A stretch of DNA of 64,000 bases, from the NCBI GenBank assembly GCA_022828595.1, contig JAKGHH010000003.1:57215759-57279758 (forward strand), given 5' to 3'. Below the pieces are notes generated by a model. It worked only from the letters and a program-made list of their open reading frames with translations, had not been told where the DNA came from and searched no databases. Positions within the stretch are counted from its first letter, which is position 1, and each line of letters begins with the position of its first letter. This DNA is from Nelumbo lutea (taxonomy: Eukaryota; Streptophyta; Magnoliopsida; Proteales; Nelumbonaceae). A program made the position numbers and the translations under genes. Below, one piece after another: positions 24,846 through 35,717 of the stretch.

Positions 24846-26550
24846 CTAATCAAGATCTTACTCCTGATAATCAACCTACTATTCTTGGGGACATGTCAAG
24901 TGTTCGGAAGAATGACTCCATGAACAATTGTGTAGATCAGGGTACACTTGTACAAGTCTTGGAACTATGTGAGGTGGAATGAACAACAGGTATTTGACAA
25001 AATGTCATTAAAGACACAAAGAAGCAACCGAAAGATTAGTTAGATGAAGGTAATACTACTATACCCATGGAAACAAAATGGCTCAAATAAGATTGGGTGA
25101 TGGTGGAAAGCAAGAAGAAGAAAAAGAATTATAGAATTATAAATCTAAGAAGACCTAAGAGACGTCTCACTCAGGAAATATGGGGTCTTCTTTTAATTTT
25201 TGAACAATGGATATGGGGATTTCTTCTTTAGTAAGTACCTTAATTTTACTTAAGTTTAACTAAAGTTATCTGAATTTAATTATTTGATATTTAGATTAAT
25301 TAAATTACTATTATTAAAATAAATTGCATTAAATTTAAATTCATCTATATGTAATCAAATTTAAAATTTGATTATTATAATTAAATATAATTAAATTTTG
25401 CTTAATGTAATTAAAATTAATGTTAGTAACTTAAGTAAATTATTATTTAAATAAACTTTTATCAAATTAATAGTATCTGAACTAATGTTTTACTCTATAT
25501 TCCATTTTAATATTTAATACTTTTAATATTAAATTCTTAAAAATATTTTTAATATTTTTACCTATATTCCATTAATTGTTTATGAATTCTTATACCTATA
25601 TTTTTAATATTTAATTCTTAAAAAATATTGGTTTTCTTTCCCTAAGTTAATTACTCCCAAATCATTTTATTTTCTTGCTTATTTCTACACAGAATTGTAT
25701 TTCTTAAGATATCACCTATAATAGTATTTATATATTTCTTTATGTAGCAAGCTGTACATCTTTGATTTTTTAATTTAAGGTAGATTTTATTTTTAACATT
25801 TTCCATGTTTTAAGTATATTAACATTATTCTTTACTCCCCAAAGCTTTAGTCCAATTAAGAAAAAATAAATTTATATGAAATATTAATAAACAAATAGTT
25901 TAATGTATATATCTAAAACTAGTTACATTTTAAAATTAGTATAATAAATTAATTGAAGGTCTACATTTATTAAATTGTTAATGTTTATTTGAATATACTA
26001 GTATATATTTTCTAGTTTTTGAATTTGAAATTCTATCTTCTTTACATTCCCATGCTTGGCATGGGAGATACTAGGTTGATTGTTCAAATGACTGGTGGTC
26101 AGTAGGAGGATATGGTATATTTATGGGCTTGGTCTTATTATATAGGAATCTGGATTTTCTCCTCACAAAGCGTGCCTCATGCCACCCTCATAGTGCTTTC
26201 AATTGTGCATTGAAAACATCTTATATACTTGATTTTATCATTCATAGGAAGATGTTCCTAATGAAGGGCTGCGATGTGCTGTGAGGTTGGTGTAAGGTTC
26301 ATATTGTAAGGAACAAATCTGATTTCATTACATAGAGGCTAGAGTTCTAAGAAACAGGTCATAGTCTAGTATAGAGCTAGAAATAGAATTGCGTGTTGTT
26401 GCTAATACAATAATAATTGCTAATACCATAATAAAGATCATTTGGATTTAGAAGCTACTCACTAAACTTGGTTGGAAAGTTTCTCAAGCTCTGATTATAT
26501 GGTGTAATATTGGAGTATTGTACCTTGCATCTAGCTCTCAATTTTGTTTA
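24846..26550. other. Very AT-rich spacer
   Basis: About 1.7 kb, with 25230-26000 almost wholly A/T. No gene or repeat terminus recognised. Confidence 0.55.
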
Positions 26551-26929
26551 GGCTGTGTTCGGAAACGATGCAAATAAGTGTGAATGCAAATATGTAGAGT
26601 GTAAAATGGTTCATATAAATTATAAAGTTGGGTAAGCTTTGCACCACAAATTTACCTTCTTACCAAACAGACTTTTTAATGGATGCAAACATGAATTCCA
26701 ATAAAGCATATATATGCCTTATTTTATCAAAGGCCCACTTGAATGTAAATTTACTTCTTTTTTATTGATGTACTTTTACATCTTATTATTAATGTAAATA
26801 GGCATTGGAAAATGTATTTTCTGTCATTTGTCAATGCATAAATGTAATGTTGCCAAACACAAACAAAAGTGAATCAGAGTGCAAATTTACCCAGAACCAG
26901 CACCATTTGTATCATTTCCAAATGCAGCC
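26551..26929. mobile_element. Harbinger/Tourist-type MITE, TTA target duplication
   Basis: A 379-bp element with terminal inverted repeats GGCTGTGTTCGGAAACGATG and, read inward from the right end, GGCTGCATTTGGAAATGATA. TTA lies on both sides (26548-26550 and 26930-26932). A 3-bp TWA duplication and GGC/GGG-type ends are the hallmarks of PIF/Harbinger-derived MITEs. It has no coding capacity. A relative with TAA duplications is at 61972-62520. Confidence 0.85.
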
Positions 26930-27365
26930 TTACCCAAAAAGATCGGTCCAAAATACTAAGCTACATGTTCAAACTTCAAAGTAAATTATAATTAAGTAAT
27001 TTATCTTTATGTTTAATGTTTATGGTTAAGTAGATGAGACCTGTTGGACGTAGGGACTAGTTAAAAGATGGCCATATTATATTGCTAGGGGAGTGATCAT
27101 AGTTAGTTTTCTAATACAAAAGGAAACTGAATTAGTTGTGGCCATGGGTGAATTTAAATGATCCCATGTATGATTTTTTATTTTTAAAATTTAAAAAAAT
27201 CACAAGATTTTAAGGAAGTAGGAAAGTAATAGAGAGAAAGAGAGAGCAAGCTTTTTTTGGATAAAATCCAAAGTTAAATTTCATTCGACTTGTTTTAGAA
27301 GATCATTAGTCCCTTAGAAGAGCAGTAGCTAAGAAGTCTGGAAGTGTGGATCATGTACAAGGATG
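26930..27365. other. Short spacer
   Basis: AT-rich DNA between the MITE and the LINE relic, with a GAGA-rich patch at 27230-27248. Nothing else recognised. Confidence 0.5.
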
Positions 27366-28183
27366 ACGCCATCATCATCATCCATGCCTTATCCCAACTA
27401 TAAGGGGTTGGCTACATGAATCCTGCTTCACCAATCTGTTCTATTTCAAGCCATTTTCATTGTTAAATCATTAGTGATTAAATCATTTTTTACTACTTCT
27501 ACCTATGTCCTTTTTGGTCTACTCCAATCTATTTTATCCTATTCATGTGTAACCAATATGTTCTATTTAAAGCCATATTCATTGTTAACTTGTTAGTGAT
27601 TAAATCATTTCTTAATACTTTTACCTATGTCTGTTTTGGTCATTCCAATTTCTTTTAGCCTATTCAATGTGTAACAAATCACTTCTTCTAATTGGCGTAA
27701 TTGGTGGTCTTCTATGCTTGTGGCCAAACCATCTTAGTCTACTCTTTCATTTTGTCACTTATTGGAGATATTCCTAGTTTCTTACATATAAGTTCATTCT
27801 TAATCCTATCATTTCTAGCTTTTCCACTCATCCTTCTTAACATTCACATTTCTGCTACATTCATTTTATGAACACGTTGTTTCTTGGCTACTTAATATTC
27901 TTGCTTTATGCAACATAATTGGCTTCACATCTTGTGCTAATTCTTGTTTTTTCTGATCCGGTCTAGTTTCGAAAACCATGGGCTAGATGCACCCCTCAAT
28001 TTTTCTCATCTTGTGCTAATTCTTTGAGTGACATCCTTCTTATTTACTCCCATGTTATGAACTATTGAACCAAGGTACTAGAAATAGTCATATTTAATTA
28101 TCTCATAATCTCCAATCCTAAGTGTATCTTGATTTACATTCCTATTATTACTAAACATACATGTCGTATACTCTATTTTAGAA
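27366..28183 (-). mobile_element. RTE-type LINE relic, 3' part of ORF2
   Basis: Read on the minus strand, SKIEYTTCMFSN leads into the RTE signature RIGDYEIIKYDYF and YLGSIVHNMG, then KKQRVHKMNVAEM and RRMSGKARNDRIKNE, and ends with a WDKAW-like phrase followed by an (ATG)n-type tail near 27375. This succession is typical of the RT C-terminal region of plant RTE LINEs. Stops and frameshifts are frequent. An internal tandem duplication of about 122 bp starts at 27430 and 27552. The upstream portion of the same ORF lies at 31215-31400, separated by a gypsy relic. Confidence 0.8.
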
Positions 28184-31100
28184 TAATGTAAAGTATTGTA
28201 ATTTGAACTCAAAAACCAACTCATACCTTAGGAATGGCCTTCTTATTTGTTGGTGGCTCCTCACCTTCATAGTCTGCAACGATGGTGTAATACACATCTG
28301 GTTCTCTTTCTCTTTTCTATAGCTGCTAGATGTTTGCTTTGTGCGAGGTCTAGTAGCTTCGTCCCTTCTACATTGGCTATCCTTGTCTCCCTTCATCTTC
28401 CAGTTCCGTGTAATAGATTGCGTCTTGTAGGTGAGTCTCTGATTTATCGAAGGGGACCTTGGTGGTCGGGATTCTGATCATGTTGAGGGGACAAGAGCTA
28501 GGCCATGTATCAAAGGTTGCCCCAGGAGGACATGGTAGGTGGTCCTTCCCGAGATGACCTGAAATTCATGTGCGATGGAGAATGGCCCGATCACTACTTG
28601 TAGTTCAATTGGACCCTTTTGTGACAGATGCATTTCCGTTGAAATCTGTTACCTCCATCAATAGTCCTTTGACGGTTTCTTGTTGTATGTTCATCAGCTT
28701 CAACGTGTAGATGGAGATCAGATTAATGAAACTCCTAGGGTCGATCATTGACCTTCTCATTTCGAAGCCCCCCACTCTCGCTGAAACATATAGGGGACGG
28801 TTGTGATGGGTGTCGACAGCTAACATGTCTTCCACTATAAATTCCACGTTGTTCCAATCAAGTCGATAGGGCTCTAATGGGCGCTTGAAGACTTCTGCCA
28901 GCGCTGATAGCTAGCTTCTTGTCGATGTGCTTGCTCCCTACTTGCTGAAGAACTCAAGTCTCTCTATCAATGTGTCAAAATGATACTGGCTTGTTGTTCC
29001 TACCACGCTGATACTTCCCCCTTGGGCATGGGTCGGGAGGGTGTCAGTTTTTACTCGTGCTGGGTCTCTTTTCACGAACTCATCCAACTTTACCTTCTAT
29101 ATGAACAATCTTCTTAATGAGAAACAGTCCATAAAGTCATGGTGTGGTGACTGGTGATAGTTGCACCACCTTTCGCCGTGTTTATCCTTCTCTGGGTCTA
29201 CTCCTGTTGGTGGTGGTGGCAAATTGATCACCCTGTCTTCAACCAACTTATTCATTATCATAATCACTTCCTCTTTTGTGCAGGGGAAGGGAGGAGGGAT
29301 CGGTAAGTCATTTCTCTTTCTTGGGGTAGCGTTATGGTAGTAGGGCCCCTGTCTAGGCCCTTCATTGTTCCAAGGCTTCTAGTCGACTACATATGCTTCG
29401 TTCCTTCTATATGGTGCAGGCTGGTGTGAGGTGTTCTTGACCGTATTTTTTGTGCACCTCCATAGTTGACTGAATGTCTCAACCTCCACTTATCGATACC
29501 TATTCTGTAAGTGGGCCGCATCCCTTGCACTCATTGTTTGATGAAACTTTTTTCTGTGGCATGCTCGTCGAAAATCGGCCATCGTTAGCTTCCTTTCTAG
29601 GATGAACCATTTTGGTAGGAACTTTTTGGCTAGTTCGCCACAAGAATCGATGCTTCCAGCGGTGAGGCTAATGAATCAGGTGTACGTCGGGCTGGTTAGC
29701 GATTTTGAAAACTCCTGGATCTTGAGATCCCCATCAATAGAAAAAAAGATCTGAGGTTGTCTTCAAACTTGCTTATGTGCTCCTATGGGCTGCCTTTCTG
29801 GCCATCATACTACGACCACTGTTGTAGAGGAACGTATCTGACGGGGTAAGGTTTGTACAGGACCCGGTCAGTGTAGGGCTTCTATAAGATGGCAGAATCC
29901 TATGCTTAGTTGCGGCTTTCTACCACTAATCCTTGGACATACTCTCTCAGCTCATTCCGACTGAGTGGGGTCTCCATTTCCGGATTCGCTTAGGAGAAAG
30001 TTCATGGCTGGTTGATGGGGTGTTGCCCTGTTAGCGTGGGTGTGGGATAGGTTTTGTTGGGTTGCTCTGGTGTGGCGAGAATTGGGTTGGAGGCATGACG
30101 GCTGGCGGGAACGCCAATGGGAACAACGGCCAGGGTAGAGGGAGACTGTTCGGCTTGGGTTGATTGCTAGAGAAGGATCTAGAGGGCGTTCCTTGTTTCT
30201 TCTTGCATCTGCTTGATTTTTTTGAATTGAGCCTCAAAACGGGCCTTGAACACGTACACCTTGTTTAAGAGTATCTCGATGTCAGCTTGATTTGCTACCT
30301 CCGTTTCGAATTGATTCTCCACCCTAGGTTGGTATCCTCAGGGATGTTGTTGTGTTCTTCAGGGACTGGCATGAGGTTAATTATATGGGTGACCATTCTC
30401 TGTGGTCAAATACTAAAATAGAGATTCTATTGTAGATGTGGTGGTATGGCTACATGCAGAAGTCTCCTTGAAAGACAACGATATAGGTAAAGTGGCGGCT
30501 AGGATAGGGAATTGGTCTCTTTGAAAGATAGAGAAAGACCGAGAACAAGGGAATCAATCCAGAGGCCAGGGCACAAAGGGAGAGTAACAGAACGAGAGAT
30601 CAATGACGAGGATAATCATTGATTGAATGAATGAATTTCATTATGAGAAGGATCTCTATTTATGGGAAAGATCCCGAGATCCTAAAAGGAATGACCTGAA
30701 GGTGTTTGTCTTCTGCTAGGAAATTGAATATTGGATTCACCCTCAATCATTAAGGGTATTGCTAGGGTTTTGCCACGTGTCCCTATGGGGATCTTTCCAA
30801 GGATTGGCTTTCCTTTCACCGGAAGATCCTCATAGCCCACGTGTGCTACTACCCTTTTGCTTCTTACTTAACTAACATGGTGCTAGTGATGTCACTGTTT
30901 GGCGGGCGGGGGTCTTATTAGACCTACGTGGTGCCATGTCATGTTCCCACATAGACATTATGTGTGTAGCTAATACCCGAGTTTGGTTCTTAACGAACCG
31001 GAATTCCGTAATGGTTTTAGGGTTCATTACGGGGCCGGGTAAGCCTGAAATCTCATCATAGGTTCGTCCTGAGTTCGTTTTGGGCATGCGCTAAGCGTAG

Positions 31101-31214
31101 TTTCATCGCAAGCGTATGGTGAACCATGGGTTCATCGCATAGGAAAGATGAACTGTTGGCTGATCGCAAACATCCATGTGGTATCAATTAATGTCTACTG
31201 TGCTCTGAGGGACT
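28184..31214 (-). mobile_element. Truncated Tat-like Ty3/gypsy relic inserted in the RTE LINE
   Basis: About 3 kb on the minus strand holding a probable LTR/leader (about 30401-31214), gag and protease, but no reverse transcriptase, integrase or second LTR. Its edges coincide with the break in the LINE ORF, showing insertion into that element and later loss of the 3' half; exact edges are uncertain by tens of bases. A possible TATA (ATAAATAG on the minus strand) lies near 30655. Gag style matches the Tat lineage, like the complete element at 43693-53750, but the two are clearly diverged. Confidence 0.7.
28200..30400 (-). pseudogene. Gypsy gag and aspartic protease relic
   Basis: Reading from about 30400 leftwards, gag shows FSKSLTSPTYTWFISL, TAGSIDSCGELAKKF and a knuckle-like WCNYHQSPHHDFMDCFSL around 29150. 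The protease follows near 28750 as RRSMIDPRSFINLI, where the usual Asp-Pro-Gly active site reads DPR. YHVLLGQPLIHG near 28510 corresponds to the conserved protease C-terminal block. Multiple stops and frameshifts occur. Function would be capsid formation and polyprotein cleavage. Confidence 0.75.
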
Positions 31215-31400
31215 ATGCAAGCACTATGTACCTACAAGTCCTTTTCTAAGGCATTTGTCCATAAGCTTAATTTTGCTTTTAATCCTTTATAAGTTTCATC
31301 AATTAAAACAATATCATTAACAAACAACATGCACCATGAAACTTCCTCTTTGATACGTAATTAATTCATCTATGATCACTTTATTTGCACTCTACTTCAG
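31215..31400 (-). mobile_element. RTE-type LINE relic, reverse transcriptase active-site part
   Basis: On the minus strand this reads VSWCMLFVNDIVLIDETYKG and continues to LWTNALEKDL. In RTE LINEs this block carries the FADD catalytic motif; here it reads FVND, so at least one catalytic Asp is lost. The sequence would continue directly into SKIEYTTC at 28183 if the intervening gypsy relic were absent, with only a few residues missing. Confidence 0.8.
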
Positions 31401-31901
31401 TTTTATAAGCATTTGGTAAGAATACATTTATATACCAAAAATAACAAATATCGCAACTTCCAACGACAAAGTTTATTTATCCAAAAAATGGATATAAGCT
31501 CTATACCCAAAGTTGGTCAGTATGCAAAGGTGAATTTTGTGTTTGTACTCATCAAAACGGTTTGAACATATTTGTGTTTACACTGTAAATAAATGCAACC
31601 AATGTATAGCCAACGACATTATAGGATCTCCCTAATGGATAAAATATTCTATTAAAATGTAATTGGTGGGAACCACTAACTTCGTTCCCACCAAAATTCA
31701 AAGTGGTGGCCCACTAGTAAAGCATGCCTTTTACATTAGGTAGTGAAGACCATTTTCACCACGTAAGCTATGTACTCAACTGCATTTGCGAAGCAATAAA
31801 ATATGCCCATTATGTTCCTCTATATTAAGGGACCCCCTCTTCTATTCAAATCATCCATTTCTTTTTTTTTTTTTTATATACACCATATAGGATATACAAA
31901 G

Positions 31902-33068
31902 TGTTGAGAGGAGTGTGGAATCTATAAGCGTGTATCGGGCATTAGGTGTGAGTGAGGTTCTGGTGAGGTTATACTAGTATTGCAATTTATCTTGTTTTAT
32001 AGTAAAGGTGATAGCTTCGAATTAGTATCCGTAGTCAATTTAGTTGAATCACATTAAATATGATGTTTTCTCTCTTATTCTTTTATTTTTTTTTTCTTGG
32101 ATTTTTGTTATTTATATTTCGTTTCTTTTTTTGTACATATAGATTATATTATCCATTGTGCCAATCCCAACAATTGGTATTAGAGCTTCATGGTTTTAAA
32201 TTGGGATTTTGTCAAAACTCTATATTTGTTGTTCTGATGTTGCACATGTTAAATAAGGCAAGTTCGAGCTCTACCCGGTTTGATATTTCAAAATTCAACA
32301 AGTCTAATGTTGCAATTTAAAAGTTGAAGATGCATGCCATGATGGTGAAAGGAGATTATGCAATTGTCTTGAGAGGAAAAGAAATGAAACCTATTAATAT
32401 AAAGGATGAAGAGTTTGAGAAGAAAAACTAGATTTCCATGATAGATATTCTTCTTAACTTAATTAGAAGATTTTGTATTATTCAATGTATTTGATGAAAC
32501 CACTACGAAGGATTTATTCGACAAATTGCAGAACCTCTATGAAGGAAAATCGATGTCCAATAGAATCTTCGTCCAACAACAATTCTATAACCTGAGCCTC
32601 TTTATAGGAACACCTAAATGAGTTTTCAACATTTTGGTAAACAAATTAGCAGTTGTTGAGGTATTTATTGACAAAGGTTGCTCTTTTGTTTTACTTCATG
32701 CCTAATTTTTTAATAGTTTGGTATGAATTTGAACAATACAAAAAATTATCATTGGAATCTACTATTTTTATGTGGCTTATGAAAGAATTTCATAGAAAAT
32801 CTAACAAGAGTTCTTCTAGTAATGCAATGATGGTACAAGGTAAATCTAGTGAGAGAAGTAGCATTAGCATAAATTAGATGAGGTCCAAATCAAGAAGCAA
32901 AATGTAGGGACTCAAGTGCATGTTAGAACTACAACAAGAAGAATCACCTTTAGAAAGATTATAGACAATCCAAAGTAACTTTGATTGTGATTCAAATTCA
33001 AAGAATTTCCAAAGAAACATCATAGAAGGAAGTGATTCATTAGAAGATGGTGTGGTGTGTTTTAAGCG

Positions 33069-33080
<12 letters not shown>
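31902..33080 (+). mobile_element. Copia relic C: short LTR, primer-binding site and gag
   Basis: A 271-bp candidate LTR (31902-32172) starts TGTTG and ends CAACA. Three bases later TGGTATTAGAGCTTCATGG (32175) resembles the initiator-Met primer-binding site. A gag relic follows from about 32240: FDISKFNKSNV, MIDILLNLI, LFDKLQNLYEGKSM and QQQFYNLSL are copia gag-like. Several stops and a frameshift near 32480 interrupt it. Downstream domains were not seen; the sequence passes into a TA repeat at 33075. A partner LTR was not found. Confidence 0.6.

Positions 33081-33101
<21 letters not shown>
33075..33101. repeat. (TA)n microsatellite
   Basis: A clean run of alternating A and T next to the end of copia relic C. 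Confidence 0.9.
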
Positions 33102-33670
33102 CAAAAGAAAGAATGATAGTTCAGTGGAGGGTCAGAATTTTTAGGCCTAAAATTTGGGATAAGTGCTAGCTCCAAATTAATTCCAATTCACAGCCGGGCA
33201 ATGATGTATAGAATGGGGGTTTTTGACATTTTGAGTATTTATAGATCTATGGTGGAATTCAGAAATTTGCATTGGACTGGGCCTGTCCGTACATTTCCGT
33301 ATGTCAAAATTGAATAGTGATTCATGAGTTCAAGAAAGGTAAGGGTTAAAAGGTAAGGCAAGTCGTCTTTGGTACAAAAGCCCTCTTAGCTCCTAAAGAA
33401 GAAGATGATTTCTCTTGATTGTTTTTTGTTTTCTTCCATCAAACATGTCATCTCAATTTAAAAAGCCTGCGCCATATAAAGCATTGAGTCAGTTGAATAA
33501 CAAGTAGATTTCACCTTTTTTTGCTGGAAAACCCAAAACCCTTTCTCAAGGAGAAGAAAATAGAAAGACGGTTTTCCTCTATTTTCTTGGGTGAATAAAC
33601 AAGGTAGTCAAATTTGTCTTTTTTTTTTTTCTTTCAATGTATTGTTTGAAATTCAAAAATAAGAGAATGA
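33102..33670. other. Spacer without recognised genes
   Basis: About 570 bp with no domain-bearing frame or transposon ends recognised. Confidence 0.5.
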
Positions 33671-33673
33671 TAA

Positions 33674-33729
33674 GGCTGTGTTTGGTTTGAAGGAAAAGGT
33701 GGGGAAAGAAATTCAAACCAAACACAACC
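33674..33729. repeat. 56-bp mini-hairpin made of two MITE termini
   Basis: GGCTGTGTTTGGTTTGAA at the left is mirrored by TTCAAACCAAACACAACC at the right, with about 20 bp between. One base in 18 differs between arms. TAA precedes it and AAA follows, close to a 3-bp TWA duplication. It looks like a Harbinger-type MITE reduced to its terminal repeats. Confidence 0.7.
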
Positions 33730-34479
33730 AAAATGAAAATTGAAAAACAAGTCTAGATTTGTTTCAATAACGTCCCAACAAGCCATTGCAGCAATACATT
33801 GGGAACATCTCACCAGGACAGACAAGGTTGTGGCGGCTACAATGTGGGGATGTTGTTGAGACCATGTGTTGTGCAGATTCCAGTTTATGAAAAACATCTA
33901 TTAAGCAATGTTTTAAAATTGACCATAAAGCTGAATCGTTTTTGCCTCTGGGTCGTAGTCGATTTGACTTGTGCATCGAATTCAAATTGAATCAAGCAAT
34001 ATTGAATTTGAATCCTATTAGAAATTCGATTCACTATCTGACCAAATAATTATTTTTGATAATTAATAAATATATAAAATAAATACTTTATTTATATAAA
34101 GTATGCAAATATATAAACTATTTATATAATATAATTGTTATATATAAATTATATAAAACATTTAAATATTTTAATATTATATATAAGAATTAAATAATCA
34201 ATCGAATTTGGATATTTATCGAATTGAATTAGGTCATATCTGAATTTGATTCGATTATGCCGAATCTCAAATTCAAAATCGGATTTTCGAATACCATTGA
34301 CACTCCTACATTTAGGTTAAACGAGTTAGACCATGCCATGCCATCATTCTATATATATACATATATGTATGGACACAAATGAATTTGATGAGCTGCTCAG
34401 AGAGCACATCCTATACATATTTATCGATGCATTTGAAACCAGTTCACACCAGCGCCCCACAACACCTCACATCACATCC
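33730..34479. other. AT-rich repeat-like spacer
   Basis: GAATCGTTTTTGCCTCTGGG at about 33932 is nearly the same as GAATTGTTTTTGCGTCTGGG in the element at 54521-55153, so an end of that family probably lies near 33905. The region ends with ATTGACACTCCTA near 34308, similar to the right terminus of the hAT-like family at 23335 and 39461; no matching left end was found. No gene. Confidence 0.4.
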
Positions 34480-34890
34480 AAAGGTGTATTGAAAGATATC
34501 ACATCTGCGGAGATGAAGTATATCAATGGAAAATATTCTTAATATACGGTTAGGACATGCTGTGAAGCATTTATAGGGTACCCTCAGTAAGGCGCAGATA
34601 TGAATTGGTATTGAATATATCCCATAACAAAGTATTAAAAATATTTTCAATGCATGCTGAGATATGCACGTGAGGCGCTAATATGATCTCATTATATTCT
34701 GAATGGTGAGGACATATGCTCCTCACAAATAAGCGCCTGATATGATCCACTCTACATTTAGAACATCTCCCATAAATAATAGTTAATAAATACGAAAAAG
34801 ATTCTCAATACATAATAGGATGTGCGTGTGAGGCGCAGATCCGATTACGAATAAAGGGGGAATGACGATATGCGTGTGGGGCGCACTCTG
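34480..34890. repeat. Diverged direct repeats marked by GAGGCGC
   Basis: Loose repetition with a period near 148 bp: CCCATAA-(A/T)-AAAG/AATAG blocks at 34620 and 34768, each followed about 50 bp later by a phrase like ATGTGCGTGTGAGGCGC (34673, 34832). Further AGGCGC or GCGCC words are at 34591, 34734 and 34878. A single related stretch is at 20556-20640. Origin unknown. Confidence 0.4.
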
Positions 34891-34959
34891 GGAAACCCGT
34901 CAGAATCCAAGAATGGTATGTGCAGGAAATCCGGACTTAATAATAGATGCCGACGCTTG

Positions 34960-35717
34960 CTTCATGTTGACTCCCCACTGCCTGAAAAAAAAAATCAAAA
35001 TCTAATCATTTATTTATTAATTTTATCTCTCCGCCTCTCCTAGTCCTAGCTTGTGGCCTGTGTTTTATTGATATTACAACTGTCTGACAGGTAAAAGCTC
35101 TTCACTTTCACACGTAAGAGGATTTCAGTGATGTGTTTCGTTGCGGCGCCTATCGATTTTGACTGCCCAACCAACAAATAGAACTCAACGGCCAGTGTTT
35201 CTGGTCGGGTCTTCGTCCATTCTCCATCAGTGGCCCGATCCATTACCAATAGGCGGGTTTTGTGTGTCGTCATGACTCATAACTTGCCAGCTGTATACAT
35301 CAACAGAGGATAGGGCAATCAGCAAAGGTGCCATCCATGACAGGTGGCAAGTTGTGGGGCCTACACACAGTGTTGACCATGATTTCAGCTTCCTTGCTTG
35401 AGCTCTATCTATCTCAATATTAAAAACTCTTGCAGTTCCATCCTTTTCCTTTCTGTGGTCATTTGTCAACGAAGAAGATGAAACTTATCAATTCTGTACA
35501 ATAATCGTCCAACGCCAACCCATCCTCTCTGTTCCCCCATTACTCTCCTCTAACTCCTTCCTTTCTGACTTTCATTTTTTTTAATTTCTCTGTCCATACC
35601 TCTCTCTTCTCTTCTCTTCTGCTTTGTATACAGCCTCAGAGAAAGAAGCAAAAAAATCGAAACAGAGAAGGCTACAAAGTGAAAACAAGAGCAAATGGTA
35701 AACTAAAGACGCCAGAC
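34960..35717 (+). promoter_or_regulatory. Upstream region and 5' leader of the intact receptor kinase
   Basis: Three W-box-like sites TTGAC(T/C) lie at 34967, 35159 and 35373 on the coding strand; W-boxes bind WRKRY factors and are common before defence receptor genes. No convincing TATA box is seen. A CT-rich initiator-like stretch runs from 35575 to 35625. A minimal upstream frame ATG-GTA-AAC-TAA occupies 35695-35706, eleven bases before the main ATG. The regulatory role is inference. Confidence 0.4.

Noticed and set aside
28247..28477. Plus-strand 76-aa frame
   Set aside because: Antisense to the gypsy protease relic; no independent evidence.
33001..33104. Minus-strand frame starting in the (TA)n tract
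   Set aside because: Its first residues are microsatellite translation and it is antisense to a copia gag relic.
35679..35717. N-terminal extension of the receptor kinase starting at GTG
   Set aside because: Nuclear plant genes start at ATG; the ATG at 35718 directly precedes a clean signal peptide.
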